NCBI RefSeq assembly: GCF_004769635.1
Contig: NZ_RQGH01000024.1
Span: 68,557 to 132,556, forward strand
Direction: 5' to 3'
Origin: Leptospira jelokensis
GTDB taxonomy: Bacteria; Spirochaetota; Leptospiria; Leptospirales; Leptospiraceae
Length of the DNA stretch: 64,000 nt
Shown: positions 18,967 through 28,680 of the stretch, one piece after another
Numbering within the stretch: the stretch's first letter is position 1
How the letters are laid out: each line of letters opens with the position of its first letter
The notes under the pieces: generated by a model
Told to the model about the DNA's origin: nothing
The model's input: only the letters and a program-made list of their open reading frames with translations
Database searches by the model: none
Position numbers and translations under genes: made by a program

Positions 18967-19677
18967 TCAATTTGATTGGATTTTGGCATCCGTTATGGAA
19001 GGCATTCGATTCATCCAATCAGCCGGAACTTCTGTTTCTACCATATGTTTTTGGCCACTAAAGTCAGTAAAGGAAAATCGAAATGCATGTAGGTACATCC
19101 GCCTTTCCCTACTTTCTTTTTTCCCATACACTTGGTCACCTAAAATGGGAAAACCCAAATTCGAAAGCATAACACGTATTTGATGCCTTCTACCAGTGAG
19201 AATTTTTGCAAGTCCGAAGGAAATGTTATTTTTTTTATCAGATACGAGAATGTTAAATTCGGTTATCGCTTTATTACCACCACTTCGCACAATGTTTACC
19301 TGTTTATTTCCATCCTTAATAAAACATTCCATCCTTTGTTCTTTCCAAAGAGGAATCCCTTCACAAATGAAAATATATTTTTTTTCAGCTTCCTTTAATA
19401 AATTGTCCAAATCCAAATTTTTGGTTTTATTTTTCCCCAAAAGGACAAGGCCACTGGTTCCTAAATCCAGTCTATTGATTGTCCGAAGTTCTGGGAGATG
19501 CAAATGGTTTGCGAGCAGTCGGGTAAAGTCTAAACGATTTGGGTCCTTCGTTTCATGGACAGGAATCCCTTCTGGTTTGTCGGCTAACAAAAAATCATCA
19601 TTCTCAAAATAGATCCGAGTGGTGAAGTTCCCTTTTAGTTGGATGGGTTTAGGCAGAGAACTCAATGTAGAGACCAC
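18967..19677 (-). CDS. RluA-family pseudouridine synthase
   Basis: 236 residues. The catalytic block INRLDLGTSGLVLLGKNK carries the conserved Asp (about residue 71). The later motif LTGRRHQIRVMLSNLGFPIL is typical for the family, as are the opening YFENDDFLLADKPEGIPVHE and the downstream GDQVYG. There is no S4 domain, so it is the short type. It isomerises uridine in rRNA or tRNA; which position cannot be told. The start overlaps the DUF2797 gene end by 29 bases. Confidence 0.92.
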   Translation of the reverse strand: MVSTLSSLPKPIQLKGNFTTRIYFENDDFLLADKPEGIPVHETKDPNRLDFTRLLANHLHLPELRTINRLDLGTSGLVLLGKNKTKNLDLDNLLKEAEKKYIFICEGIPLWKEQRMECFIKDGNKQVNIVRSGGNKAITEFNILVSDKKNNISFGLAKILTGRRHQIRVMLSNLGFPILGDQVYGKKESRERRMYLHAFRFSFTDFSGQKHMVETEVPADWMNRMPSITDAKIQSN

Positions 19678-20524
19678 CCAAACTTCGAATATTGATCACT
19701 CCATTTTCAAACAATAAATATTGCCCTTTGATCCCAACAAGAGTGTCAGAGATAGGAGTGTCCTTTGTGAGTTTTAATGATTTTACCTTGGAAGGATAAG
19801 ACAAAATTGGGTATTGGATTTCTTGAATCTCTGGCGAAGGGATCCTCTTCCAAACTAACTTTTGCTTGGTGCCAATTGGTGAAACAAATTCATTTTTCTC
19901 CAAATGGTTTAAAAATTTTTCTGCTTCTTTTTTTAAATCTATGGTAGCGGGTTCCCCCGAAACCATTTTTTGCCAGGACGTTTTGTCCGGTAAAAATTGG
20001 CTTAAAAAATGTTCCAAAATCCCTGCATCCCTTCTCGAATCCACTTCCAAAAGTGGAATTCCAAACCTCGCCCCTTGGTCCACCCAACGATTGGAAATTG
20101 GGTTTTCTTTTGTGATTCCGACTTTGAGTCCACTGGAATTGGCAAAGTAAACGACATGTTTTTTAAAACAATTTGTATTCCCCCAATTTGCATCACGGCA
20201 AGTACCTTTGTGGTGGTGGCAAGTTTCAGGCCGCAAAATGCACAGATCATTTTCAGGCAAACTGGAAAAACAGGTAAAACAATACCCTTGGTTAAACGAT
20301 TTTTTGGTTTTTTTACCACAATGCATGCAACGAATTTCATCATTTGTGGTTAGGGTAATTTTTTTTCCAATGAAGGTTTCTAGAGAAACATCTGATTCGT
20401 GTTCTGTGACAATGATCTCTTTTTGTTTTTTGTCTTCCGTATAGGTGGCAAAATCCCATAGATAAGAAACAGGGGCCGTTCCTCTATGGGACATCTTCCT
20501 CACATACCCTTGGAAATTTGGCAT
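19649..20524 (-). CDS. DUF2797 family protein
   Basis: 291 residues. A Cys-rich segment (CMHCGKKT, YCFTCFSS, then CHHHKGTCRD) could bind zinc. The following VVYFANSSGLKVGITKE and WVDQGARFGIPLLEVDSRRD resemble the GIY-YIG-like core reported for this family. I recognise the family but no function has been established. It overlaps the pseudouridine synthase gene, so an RNA-related role is a guess only. Confidence 0.82.
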   Translation of the reverse strand: MPNFQGYVRKMSHRGTAPVSYLWDFATYTEDKKQKEIIVTEHESDVSLETFIGKKITLTTNDEIRCMHCGKKTKKSFNQGYCFTCFSSLPENDLCILRPETCHHHKGTCRDANWGNTNCFKKHVVYFANSSGLKVGITKENPISNRWVDQGARFGIPLLEVDSRRDAGILEHFLSQFLPDKTSWQKMVSGEPATIDLKKEAEKFLNHLEKNEFVSPIGTKQKLVWKRIPSPEIQEIQYPILSYPSKVKSLKLTKDTPISDTLVGIKGQYLLFENGVINIRSLGGLYIEFSA

Positions 20525-20527
20525 AGA

Positions 20528-21124
20528 TTAAAAAGTATATTCCTTCACTTCTTCTGGAAAGTAATCAGCATTCACTTTCACAAAGTACAAATGAGTCAGT
20601 TGTGGATTCTCAAGGGATGGCTTCCATACAAAAATCACGATGGTATTTTGGTAGAGGTAATGAGATATCTGGCCTTTTGGGTGGTAAAACAAAGAAAGTT
20701 TTGAATCCCCTTCCCCAAGCTGTATCACGTTTCCATTTAGATTCCTAGATTTTTCTTTGGAAACTTTGATCCGAATTTTTCCACTTGGGTTCATGTCTTC
20801 GGGATCACGCCCTTCCGCAAACTCTCCATCACTGATTTCCGATTGGACATTCACTTGGTCCGTTGTCCCAGTGAAATCTAAAAAATTGCAAGGGAAATCA
20901 CCTGGCATACTTGGAAATGCATCCGAACAGGTTTGGTAGGTAGTTTCTTTTTCTTCTATCCGGGAATAATTTCCCATCACAGTGCTACGAATGGTCGCAT
21001 AAGCCACAGACTTTAATACCTTGGCAGTTTTTTGTTTGGGAATCAATTTGAGTTTTGAGTCAGAAGCAAAAAGACTTCCAATGAAGATCAGAATGGAACA
21101 AAAAGATAAAAATAAAAACTTCAT
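20528..21124 (-). CDS. secreted protein, unknown function
   Basis: 198 residues from ATG at 21124, preceded by AAGGACAG. A signal peptide covers about 1-19 (ending LFAS). Two cysteines (YQTCSDAFP and FPCNFLDF) are spaced to form a disulfide in the periplasm. The remainder is beta-rich. It lies 11 bases downstream of the DUF1343 gene and is probably co-transcribed. No family is recognised. Confidence 0.75.
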   Translation of the reverse strand: MKFLFLSFCSILIFIGSLFASDSKLKLIPKQKTAKVLKSVAYATIRSTVMGNYSRIEEKETTYQTCSDAFPSMPGDFPCNFLDFTGTTDQVNVQSEISDGEFAEGRDPEDMNPSGKIRIKVSKEKSRNLNGNVIQLGEGDSKLSLFYHPKGQISHYLYQNTIVIFVWKPSLENPQLTHLYFVKVNADYFPEEVKEYTF

Positions 21125-21134
21125 TTTCTGTCCT

Positions 21135-22379
21135 TTAGTACAATAAGTACGGTTTGATCCGTTTCTTTTCATTTTCTTCCTCACTCAAATAGGAATTGTG
21201 AAATTCAGAATAGTTTTTTCCTTCATTGATAGAAGTGCGGAAGTGGTCATTGCCCCATAACTGGTCAACCCAATAGTTTGTAGACCCTTTACTCCATTTA
21301 AAATCATTAGGGTAAGTTTCTTTCATTTGGCGGATGAGTTCATAGGCTAATAACATTGGGTCATAGTCGGGACGAACCAAATTCATTCGAAGGCCAGAAC
21401 AAATTTTACCTTTGTGTGGCCCAAAGGTTGGTTTGAAGTAAACGGTAGAAAAGTAATAGGATTTGTTACCAATGGCACTGAGTTTCCCTGCAAGTTCCTC
21501 AGGATTTGTCATCCAAGGAGCACCAAAGTAAACAAAGGGAGCTTGTGTCCCTCTGCCCACAGATACATTCACACCCTCAAGTAAAACAAGTGACAAATAA
21601 TTCCTTGCGGAGTCCACCATGGGTAGGTTTGGTGATGGGGTGGTCCAAGGGATTCCCGTATCTTCAAAGTACATTCCCCTTTTGTATCCTTCTACTGGGA
21701 CTACATTCAAATCCACAGATTCCTTTAGGTATTCCTTATTGTAAAATATGGCGGCTTCTCCCGTTGTCATTCCTGTGATGAGAAGGGAGGGAAATTCTCC
21801 TGCAAAATTCAGATGCCTTGGATTCATCTTTTCTCCCATCGGAGGAAGGTGCATCGCGACATGGATGTGATCAAGGACAATGAGTTTTGTTTTTGTATTC
21901 TTTAAAGCATCCATTAAACGTTTCAGAACACTTAAATACGTATAACAACGCATTCCTACATCTTGTACATCAAACAATACATAATCAACTTCTCTTACGA
22001 GTTCCTTTAGTTCACTATCTTTGATTCGGTAGATATGATACAAAGGACGATTGAATGTAGGATCCATCGTGACAGGAGTTTGGCTGAATTCTTCTTCTAA
22101 ACCTAAGAAACCATGTTCGAGTCCAATCAGATGTTCTAATGTGATTTTATGTTTCTCCAAAGAGGAGATGATTTTTTTTGGATTCGTTCCGATCCCCGAT
22201 GGATTGGTTGCAAGCATCAGTTTTTTTCCAGCCATCGAAGGAAGGATTTTTTCGTAAAAAATGTCCTGAGACAAACGAAGTTTGGAATCAGAAGGGTGGA
22301 CACGAAATTGCGGAACCGTGTTCCCTTGGCAAGCAAGGACAAGAAAGCAGAGAGAAAACCGAAAAAAGTAATTGGTCAT
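21135..22379 (-). CDS. DUF1343/NamZ-like exo-beta-N-acetylmuramidase family lipoprotein
   Basis: 414 residues from ATG at 22379. The N-terminal hydrophobic stretch ends LVLAC, a lipobox with the lipidated Cys near 16. The family signatures follow: LMLATNPSGIG, LIGLEHGFLGLEEEF, DVQDVGMRCYTYL, VLDHIHVAMHLPPMGEKM, and the later GVNVSVGRGTQAPFVYFGAPW. Characterised members remove N-acetylmuramic acid from peptidoglycan fragments, so a cell-wall recycling role in the envelope is likely. The usual catalytic region has HIHVAMH; whether all residues for activity remain would need an alignment. Confidence 0.88.
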   Translation of the reverse strand: MTNYFFRFSLCFLVLACQGNTVPQFRVHPSDSKLRLSQDIFYEKILPSMAGKKLMLATNPSGIGTNPKKIISSLEKHKITLEHLIGLEHGFLGLEEEFSQTPVTMDPTFNRPLYHIYRIKDSELKELVREVDYVLFDVQDVGMRCYTYLSVLKRLMDALKNTKTKLIVLDHIHVAMHLPPMGEKMNPRHLNFAGEFPSLLITGMTTGEAAIFYNKEYLKESVDLNVVPVEGYKRGMYFEDTGIPWTTPSPNLPMVDSARNYLSLVLLEGVNVSVGRGTQAPFVYFGAPWMTNPEELAGKLSAIGNKSYYFSTVYFKPTFGPHKGKICSGLRMNLVRPDYDPMLLAYELIRQMKETYPNDFKWSKGSTNYWVDQLWGNDHFRTSINEGKNYSEFHNSYLSEEENEKKRIKPYLLY

Positions 22380-22400
22380 GTAAGTATATGTTTCTATAAT
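22372..22400 (+). promoter_or_regulatory. candidate sigma-70-type promoter for the 22.4 kb lipoprotein
   Basis: TATAAT at 22395-22400 is a perfect -10 box, with a weak -35 TTGGTC at 22372-22377 and 17-base spacing. The -35 overlaps the start codon of the divergent DUF1343 gene. Confidence 0.4.
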
Positions 22401-22421
22401 ATAGCAAATCTTCAAGGAGAA

Positions 22422-23657
22422 ATGTCCTTCATGTTTCACCGACTTCGAATTGCTCCCTTTACCGGGATTTTAATCCTCTCTATTTTGGCGTGTGCTGGTT
22501 CCAATTCCGCGCAAAAAAACCCATCACTCCCTGACAATGTGGTCACAGCCATGGGAGAGGCCCCGATTTACCAAGGGGACTTGGCCCTTGCCCGTAATAA
22601 AGCACTCAAAGATGCAAAACTCAATGCCATCCGCAAATTGGTTGGAGAACAAATCACAGAAAAATCGGGAGTCTCTGATGGACAATCACTCGGGTCCAAA
22701 CTCTATGGCAAAACCGATAGTTTCGTAAAAAAATACGACATCATCAGTGAAGAACAATGGAAACTCGACACACAAGACATGATCCGGTTGAATGTTCGCT
22801 GTGAAGTGGAAGCCACAAAACTTTCGACTGCCGTCGATGCTCTCTTAGATGATGTAGGAAATCCCCGAATTGCCGTCCTTGTGCAAACCGTTGTGAATGG
22901 AAAATCGTATCCCATTGGGTCGGCGACTAACATAGCAGAAGCGGAACTCATTGAAAAACTGCGTGCCAAAGGGAATAAGGTTGTGGATAGTTCCCAACTG
23001 ACTGCACTACTCAAAAAAAATCCGAGCCTTGCCAAACTAGACCTCACTTCTGTGGAAGAAGGAAGCCCACTTCTCACACTCGCACAAGATTCAGGTGCAG
23101 AAGTTTTGATTGTGGCAAAGGTGAACACAACAGACCAAAAACCTGTGGTCTTACCTGGTGGGAAAAAAACTGATTTTTTAAGTTCTGCGGCAACTGGGCC
23201 TTACCGCATCATCCAGTTATGGGGTGATGGAAAAATTTTTGGATCAGGTAGTTTGGAAGGACGTGGTGCCGACATCACCCAAGAAGTATCCAGAGAACAA
23301 GCTGTCAAAGATTGGGCGAACTTAGTGTCTGTCAAAGTGGGAAAACAAATCAAAGATGAATGGTTCAAACTCACAGAACAAAACACAGTCATTTTAAAAT
23401 TCAAAGGATTAGCTTTGGAAGACGCCATCAATTTCAAAAACGATTTGATGGAATATACATCCGTCAAACAAGTGAATGATCGCAAAACAGAATTGAACGG
23501 ATCGGAATGGGAACTGACTTACCCAGGAAAAGAATCTATGTTTGCTGAAGAATTGATGTATAAAAAAGATTCGAGTTTTCGTTTCTTAAGTAGCAAAACA
23601 TTAAATATCAATAGCTCAAAACGAGGAGTTGTGGAAATCGAATTTAAAAATAAATAG
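22422..23657 (+). CDS. lipoprotein with FlgT_N/LPP20-like domain
   Basis: 411 residues from ATG at 22422 (AAGGAGA just upstream; ATG at 22431 is possible). A hydrophobic leader ends at LAC, giving a lipoprotein. The segment ALARNKALKDAKLNAIRKLV is typical of the FlgT N-terminal/LPP20 domain seen in flagellar and outer-membrane lipoproteins. A following block NPRIAVLVQ starts a FlgT middle-like domain. The organism has periplasmic flagella, so a flagellar link is possible but not shown. It converges with the receiver gene, 8 bases apart. Confidence 0.8.
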   Translation: MSFMFHRLRIAPFTGILILSILACAGSNSAQKNPSLPDNVVTAMGEAPIYQGDLALARNKALKDAKLNAIRKLVGEQITEKSGVSDGQSLGSKLYGKTDSFVKKYDIISEEQWKLDTQDMIRLNVRCEVEATKLSTAVDALLDDVGNPRIAVLVQTVVNGKSYPIGSATNIAEAELIEKLRAKGNKVVDSSQLTALLKKNPSLAKLDLTSVEEGSPLLTLAQDSGAEVLIVAKVNTTDQKPVVLPGGKKTDFLSSAATGPYRIIQLWGDGKIFGSGSLEGRGADITQEVSREQAVKDWANLVSVKVGKQIKDEWFKLTEQNTVILKFKGLALEDAINFKNDLMEYTSVKQVNDRKTELNGSEWELTYPGKESMFAEELMYKKDSSFRFLSSKTLNINSSKRGVVEIEFKNK

Positions 23658-23665
23658 TTCGGAAT

Positions 23666-24034
23666 TTACAAAGACGGGCCCGCAGAGAAAAACATCCGAA
23701 TCTCTGTCGGGTCAAGTGGTTTTGCAAAATATCGCGCCACTTGTTTTTGATTGATTGCTTCTTCCATTTCATTGGTTAGGTCATAACCGGTTAACAAACA
23801 GTATACGATATTAGGTTTCTCAGTTTTTGCTTTGGAGATGAGTTCAAGACCATTCATACCCGGCATTCGCATATCACTGATGACATATTGGATCTCATCT
23901 GTTTCCAAAATTTCTTCTAAGGCTTCTTCTCCTGATTTTGCGACAAGCACATCAAAATCATTTCGGAACAAATCCCGAAAGAGATGTAAATTCATGATTT
24001 CATCATCGACATAAAGTAATTTCGGTTTTTTCAC
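23666..24034 (-). CDS. single-domain response regulator (CheY-like)
   Basis: 122 residues from GTG at 24034. This start has AAGGAGGA upstream and overlaps the kinase stop as GTGA, which decides it over upstream ATGs. The receiver fold shows KLLYVDDE (acidic pocket), VISDMRMPGMNGLE (phospho-Asp near residue 51) and the KPLDP loop with the conserved Lys. No output domain is present. It is probably the partner of the kinase upstream. Confidence 0.9.
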   Translation of the reverse strand: MKKPKLLYVDDEIMNLHLFRDLFRNDFDVLVAKSGEEALEEILETDEIQYVISDMRMPGMNGLELISKAKTEKPNIVYCLLTGYDLTNEMEEAINQKQVARYFAKPLDPTEIRMFFSAGPSL

Positions 24035-25311
24035 AAGGATTCCTCCTTCCATTTTGGTAAATGGATTGTGACGGTTGTCCCAACGCCCCACTCTGATTGG
24101 ACATCTAAGGATCCGGAATGTTCCTTTAGTATTTTCGACGCAATGGAAAGCCCAAGGCCCACTCCCTTTCCTGGTTCCTTTGTCGTAAAAAAAGGTAACT
24201 CGATTTGGGGCAAATGTTCCTTTTGGATCCCTGTACCTGTATCCTGAATCTTGATGGATACAAGTCCATCTGCTGTCGAAGTGGTGATACTCAAACTCCC
24301 ACCACTTTTTTCCATGGATTGGATGGCATTGTTTACAAGATTGAGAACGACTTGGTGGAGTTTTCCAGAATTCCCACGAATCGATAGGTCACCATTGGCA
24401 AAGGTTGTTTTTACATGGATTTTATCTCGTAGGGAATGGGAGAGGATGACCAAACAGTTTTCCACCATCTCCTGAACGGAAATGGTTTCATCCTGTGAAT
24501 CACCACTCCTTGTGTATTGGTTTAGTCCTTTTACAATTTTTGTGGTCCGTTCGACACCTTCTCGTATGGCCTCTAAATACAATTTCATTTTTCCTTGGAG
24601 CACGTCGGAAGACTCGGAAACCTCAAGTAATCCATAATACCCTCCTGTGATAAAATTGAGAGGGTTGTTAATTTCATGTGCAATTCCAGCAGATAACAAT
24701 CCAAGACTTGCCAGTTTTTCCGATTCAATCAATTGGTTTTGCCTTTCACTTAACTCACGTAAGGTTTTTTCTAATTTAGAAGTTCTTTCTTGGACTTGGA
24801 TTTCCAGTTCCTGGTTATAAGTTTCCAGCCTACGCTCATAATCCAATCGCTCCAATTCCGCAGCGATCCTTCCTGAAAATATTTGAAATAAAGTTAAAAT
24901 TTGATCTTTTTCCGTGATTTCTTTTTCATACAAACCTACTATTAAACCAATGTTTTCTTTTTTAGAATTGTACAAAGGAGTTCCAATGTAACCTTCTATA
25001 TTCATTTCTGCCAATAAATGATCATTTGGAAATAATTTCTGAACTTGGTTTGGATAATAACAAATAGTTGTCTCGAGTACATTGGCACAAGGCGTACCCT
25101 CCAATGAATATTCGATATTGTTCACAATTTTACCATGTAAACATAAAGATACAGTTTTGGATTCATACTTACTTTTATCAAAAAGTGCGATAAAAACACT
25201 ATCTGCACCAATGACGGAACTCAGTTTCTCAGTGAGACGATTTAAAAATTCATTTCCATAGGTATTGGAAACGGCTTCAATGATGTCAGATAATAATTCA
25301 CCCTGTAACAT
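24031..25311 (-). CDS. GAF-domain sensor histidine kinase (soluble)
   Basis: 426 residues without membrane segments. A GAF domain spans about 1-155 and a coiled coil about 155-200. HisKA carries the phospho-acceptor in GIAHEINNPLNF. The HATPase domain has the N box LNLVNNAIQS, the G1 box DTGTGI and the G2 box GVGLGLS. It probably senses a cytoplasmic signal and phosphorylates the receiver encoded four bases downstream. The signal is unknown. Confidence 0.93.
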   Translation of the reverse strand: MLQGELLSDIIEAVSNTYGNEFLNRLTEKLSSVIGADSVFIALFDKSKYESKTVSLCLHGKIVNNIEYSLEGTPCANVLETTICYYPNQVQKLFPNDHLLAEMNIEGYIGTPLYNSKKENIGLIVGLYEKEITEKDQILTLFQIFSGRIAAELERLDYERRLETYNQELEIQVQERTSKLEKTLRELSERQNQLIESEKLASLGLLSAGIAHEINNPLNFITGGYYGLLEVSESSDVLQGKMKLYLEAIREGVERTTKIVKGLNQYTRSGDSQDETISVQEMVENCLVILSHSLRDKIHVKTTFANGDLSIRGNSGKLHQVVLNLVNNAIQSMEKSGGSLSITTSTADGLVSIKIQDTGTGIQKEHLPQIELPFFTTKEPGKGVGLGLSIASKILKEHSGSLDVQSEWGVGTTVTIHLPKWKEESL

Positions 25312-25362
25312 ATATTATAGTCAAATCACAAAAAGAAAATCCATTGTTTGAGGATACATCTT

Positions 25363-25917
25363 TTATTTGGAAGTCTGTTCGGTTTCTTTTGGTTCACTCA
25401 CCAGTGGCAATTTAGTTTGGTTTACATCAAGGAGTGGCCCAAGTTCATAGATATTGTGATACCCATAGGCTTTCAGCGAATTATAGGTCGATAGGTTTAG
25501 GGATGCCGCAGGACTTTTAGCAGCAAATGCTTGTTCGTTTCCTTCAAAATTATTATTACAATAAATCAATATCTTTGATTTTGGTTCAGGGATCACAGAC
25601 GCTAAACTATCTTTTGTGAATTCCGTAAAGGGAAGGTTCACTGCACCTTTGATATGCAACAAACGGTATCTATTTTCGCTACGTGCATCCAAAACCACTA
25701 CCCCATCTTCCGCCATCATTTGTAAAAACTGATCTTCTGTTAAACGGTGGGTTTCCCGTTCTGATTCGGAACGGTTGACAATTTTTTTAAATTGTCCGTA
25801 ATCAATGAGTCGGTTGGGAATGGGTTCCAGTTTTGGTTTTTTAGCTTGTTTTTGGTTTGGTTTTGCCACCAAAGAAAATACAAACAGAATGAGAACTAGT
25901 ACGATAACTCGTTTCAT
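25363..25917 (-). CDS. secreted rhodanese-like domain protein
   Basis: 184 residues from ATG at 25917 (AAGGGGAT upstream). A signal peptide ends near residue 18 (LVAK). The rhodanese domain shows GVVVLDARSENRY and HIKGAVNLPF. The active-site loop is YCNNNFEGNEQA, with the catalytic Cys near 125. Rhodaneses transfer sulfur; a secreted version acts in the periplasm. The loop is longer than in classical rhodaneses. No partner gene is apparent. Confidence 0.82.
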   Translation of the reverse strand: MKRVIVLVLILFVFSLVAKPNQKQAKKPKLEPIPNRLIDYGQFKKIVNRSESERETHRLTEDQFLQMMAEDGVVVLDARSENRYRLLHIKGAVNLPFTEFTKDSLASVIPEPKSKILIYCNNNFEGNEQAFAAKSPAASLNLSTYNSLKAYGYHNIYELGPLLDVNQTKLPLVSEPKETEQTSK

Positions 25918-26016
25918 GGTGATCCCCTTATCAGAAAAACAAACCCAAGTATACCAAGGAAAATGGCAGGAACTCAAATCTTTTTTCAGCTTGCCAGGGG
26001 ATTTATCAGGAATTGA

Positions 26017-26538
26017 GTGAAAGGAATGAGTACATTACGCGCTGTTATCAAAACAAATAAAGGAGAAATCCGAATCGATCTCACTCCTGACAAAACTCCA
26101 AACACTGTTGCCAATTTTGTCAACTTAGCCCAAAGGAAATTTTACGATGGTTTGAAATTCCACCGGGTCATTGCTGATTTTATGATCCAAGGTGGTTGCC
26201 CCCTAGGAACGGGAACCGGCGGACCTGGTTATAAATTCCGAGATGAATTTGATTCTAGTTTGAAACACAACAAACCTGGGGTGCTTTCGATGGCAAATGC
26301 AGGGCCAGGGACCAATGGAAGTCAATTTTTTATCACCCATGTCCCTACCCCATGGCTCGATGGAAAACATTCGGTATTTGGTTCCGTGGTGGATGCTTCT
26401 GACCAAGAAGTGGTGGATGCCATCAGACAAGGTGATGTGATGGAATCGATCACAATTGAAGGCGATGTGACAGGTGTATTTGCCGTTGCAAAACCATACT
26501 TGGAAGAATGGAACGCGGTCTTAGATTCTAAAAAATAA
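26017..26538 (+). CDS. peptidyl-prolyl cis-trans isomerase, cyclophilin type
   Basis: 173 residues. Cyclophilin signatures are [13 protein letters not shown], the Arg-containing active site, then [20 protein letters not shown] and [13 protein letters not shown]. There is no signal peptide, so it is cytoplasmic. GTG at 26017 has AGGAA upstream; the ATG at 26026 is an alternative with the binding site too close. A terminator follows about 150 bases later. Confidence 0.93.
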   Translation: MKGMSTLRAVIKTNKGEIRIDLTPDKTPNTVANFVNLAQRKFYDGLKFHRVIADFMIQGGCPLGTGTGGPGYKFRDEFDSSLKHNKPGVLSMANAGPGTNGSQFFITHVPTPWLDGKHSVFGSVVDASDQEVVDAIRQGDVMESITIEGDVTGVFAVAKPYLEEWNAVLDSKK

Positions 26539-26682
26539 AACTTGCTCTTTTTTGGCCAAAGAATCCTAGTCTAAAGGCTATGAAAGAGGCTAAAAAACCG
26601 AAACCAATCTCCCAAATCAAATTGGCTTCGAGGACCATTTTCTCCTTGAAACCAACAAAAGTCAAACCGTCCAAAAAAATCT

Positions 26683-26723
26683 ATTCCCGAAAAGGCAAAA
26701 ACGACCTTTCGGGAATTTTTTTT
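26683..26723 (+). terminator. intrinsic terminator downstream of the cyclophilin gene
   Basis: A 10-bp stem ATTCCCGAAA/TTTCGGGAAT with a 14-base loop is followed by a T tract. It lies in the 290-base gap between the cyclophilin and antiporter genes. Confidence 0.8.
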
Positions 26724-26826
26724 ATTCTAAACGTTTAATCGTTTGTTTTCGTTAACGTTTTACCTCTTCCTTCCTTTCCCTCTTTCCCATTTCCCTTTTT
26801 CACCATGAAATTCACCTAAAGAGAGT

Positions 26827-28680
26827 TTACCTTTCCATCTCACTCCAGCTATCTTTCCCTAGTTCTTCTTCTTTTCCTAAATCAACAAACATCAATCGCT
26901 CTAATTCAGTATTCCTTTGTTTTGCCAAACTGATGTACTGGACACGATCTTTACGTAGGGCAAATAGTTCCTGGAAGGTTTCATCGTCATGAGCCAAAAA
27001 AATATTTTTAGCACGTTCTGCTGCATAGGAACGTGTGCCGAGTAGTTTTAAGACATCCGCACCGAGTTTGACAGCTGTTTCTCTTGTTTCCCTGTAGATG
27101 TAATCTAAACCCATTTCTTTTAAATCATACGCTTCTTCTCTATCGCCAGCTCTTGCCACAATTTGAATGTTTGGGTAATGGTGTTTCACATTCCGAATGA
27201 GTTCCTGTTGTTTTTCAGGATGGTCCAGTGCAGCAATTAGAACTTTAGCATGTTCTAAACCAGCATTTTCCAAAAGTTCAAGTCTTGTGGCATCACCAAA
27301 AAAAACTTTAAATCCAAAACGACCAAGCATTTCGACCCGGTCTGCATCATAGTCCAAAATTGTGATACCCACTCCATGGGATTTTAAAAAACGACCGACC
27401 ATATTTCCAAATCGCCCAAACCCACAAATAATGATTGGATTTTCTTCCTTTTCAATTGAGTTACTTGATTCTTTTTTCGGTGCCTTAGATTGTAAGAACT
27501 CAAAAAATGTTTTTTCGTATAACAATAATAAAATTGGAGTACATGCCATGCTCAAGGCAACACAAGCAACAAGGATCACTGTTGTTTCTTTATTAAAAAT
27601 CCCAAGACCTTCTGAATAACCAAACAATACAAAAGAAAATTCACCTACCTGTGATAAAGCAAGAGACATGTATAAATTTTGGTCTAAAGGAAGTTTAAAT
27701 AAAAAACCAAGGATTAATAATACAAATGCTTTGGCGAAAATGATTCCAGATACAATTCCCAAAATGGTCATGGGGTGTTCCATTACGACTGGTAGGTCCA
27801 TCGAAGCACCAACACTTAAAAAAAATAAACCAAGAAGTAAACCTTTAAAGGGTTCAATATTACTTTCTAATTCATGTCGAAATTCACTACTTGCGAGCAC
27901 TACACCTGCAAGGAAGGTTCCAAGGGCCGCTGATACACCGACTGCACCCATAAGGACCGAAATCGCAATCACAAGTAATAAACTAGCTCCTGTAAAGATC
28001 TCTCGACTACCCGATTTTGCAATCAACCGAAAGAGTGGACTGAGTAAATACCGACCAACCAAAATTATACCCAATACAACAAAGAGGACAACAAGTGTTT
28101 TTTGGTAAGCTGGTAAATGATCCACCAAAGAATGGCTGTGTTCCGAAACCTCTGTCGACTGACCACTTAACATTGGGAAGATGGCTAGAATCGGAATGAC
28201 TGCCATATCTTGGAATAACAAAATGGAAAAGGAAGCCTGACCAGAAACTGATTTCATCAATCCTTTTTCTTTTAAGGTCTGTAAAACAATGGCGGTAGAG
28301 GATAAAGACAAAATTAGTCCCAAAGCCAAAGAAGATTTCCATGAATATTGGAAATACACTCCGAGGACAAAAACAAAGACCGTTGTGAATACGAGTTGCA
28401 AACCACCTAGGCCGAGTAACCAAAATTTCAATCGCCAAAGTAAATTTAATTCTAACTCCAAACCAATGGCAAACAACATCATCACAACACCGAACTCGGC
28501 AAAGTGTAATAAGTCTTTTCCTTCCGTGCCCACAAACCCAAACACAAATGGCCCAATGACAATGCCTGCAACCAAATAACCGAGAACTGTCCCAAGTCCA
28601 AAACGATTGGCAATCGGAACCATAATGATGGCACTTGTTAAATAGATCATTGCTTGAATGAAAAAATTGACTTCACCCAT
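26827..28680 (-). CDS. KefB/KefC-type monovalent cation:proton antiporter (CPA2) with RCK domain
   Basis: 617 residues. About 12 membrane segments span 5-390, with family sequence LGYLVAGIVIGPFVFG. The cytoplasmic RCK/TrkA-N domain begins IIICGFGRFGNMVGRFL near 416 and has the nucleotide site GxGxxG-like. A final helical tail follows. Such proteins exchange K+ for H+ and in E. coli are gated by glutathione adducts and an ancillary flavoprotein. The gene overlaps the flavodoxin-like gene by 8 bases, which supports a KefC/KefF-type pair. Confidence 0.92.
   Translation of the reverse strand: MGEVNFFIQAMIYLTSAIIMVPIANRFGLGTVLGYLVAGIVIGPFVFGFVGTEGKDLLHFAEFGVVMMLFAIGLELELNLLWRLKFWLLGLGGLQLVFTTVFVFVLGVYFQYSWKSSLALGLILSLSSTAIVLQTLKEKGLMKSVSGQASFSILLFQDMAVIPILAIFPMLSGQSTEVSEHSHSLVDHLPAYQKTLVVLFVVLGIILVGRYLLSPLFRLIAKSGSREIFTGASLLLVIAISVLMGAVGVSAALGTFLAGVVLASSEFRHELESNIEPFKGLLLGLFFLSVGASMDLPVVMEHPMTILGIVSGIIFAKAFVLLILGFLFKLPLDQNLYMSLALSQVGEFSFVLFGYSEGLGIFNKETTVILVACVALSMACTPILLLLYEKTFFEFLQSKAPKKESSNSIEKEENPIIICGFGRFGNMVGRFLKSHGVGITILDYDADRVEMLGRFGFKVFFGDATRLELLENAGLEHAKVLIAALDHPEKQQELIRNVKHHYPNIQIVARAGDREEAYDLKEMGLDYIYRETRETAVKLGADVLKLLGTRSYAAERAKNIFLAHDDETFQELFALRKDRVQYISLAKQRNTELERLMFVDLGKEEELGKDSWSEMER

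Noticed and set aside
26580..26738. 52-codon open frame, Lys-rich, after the cyclophilin gene
   Set aside because: The intrinsic terminator at 26683-26723 lies inside it, its binding site is poor and it has no recognisable features.
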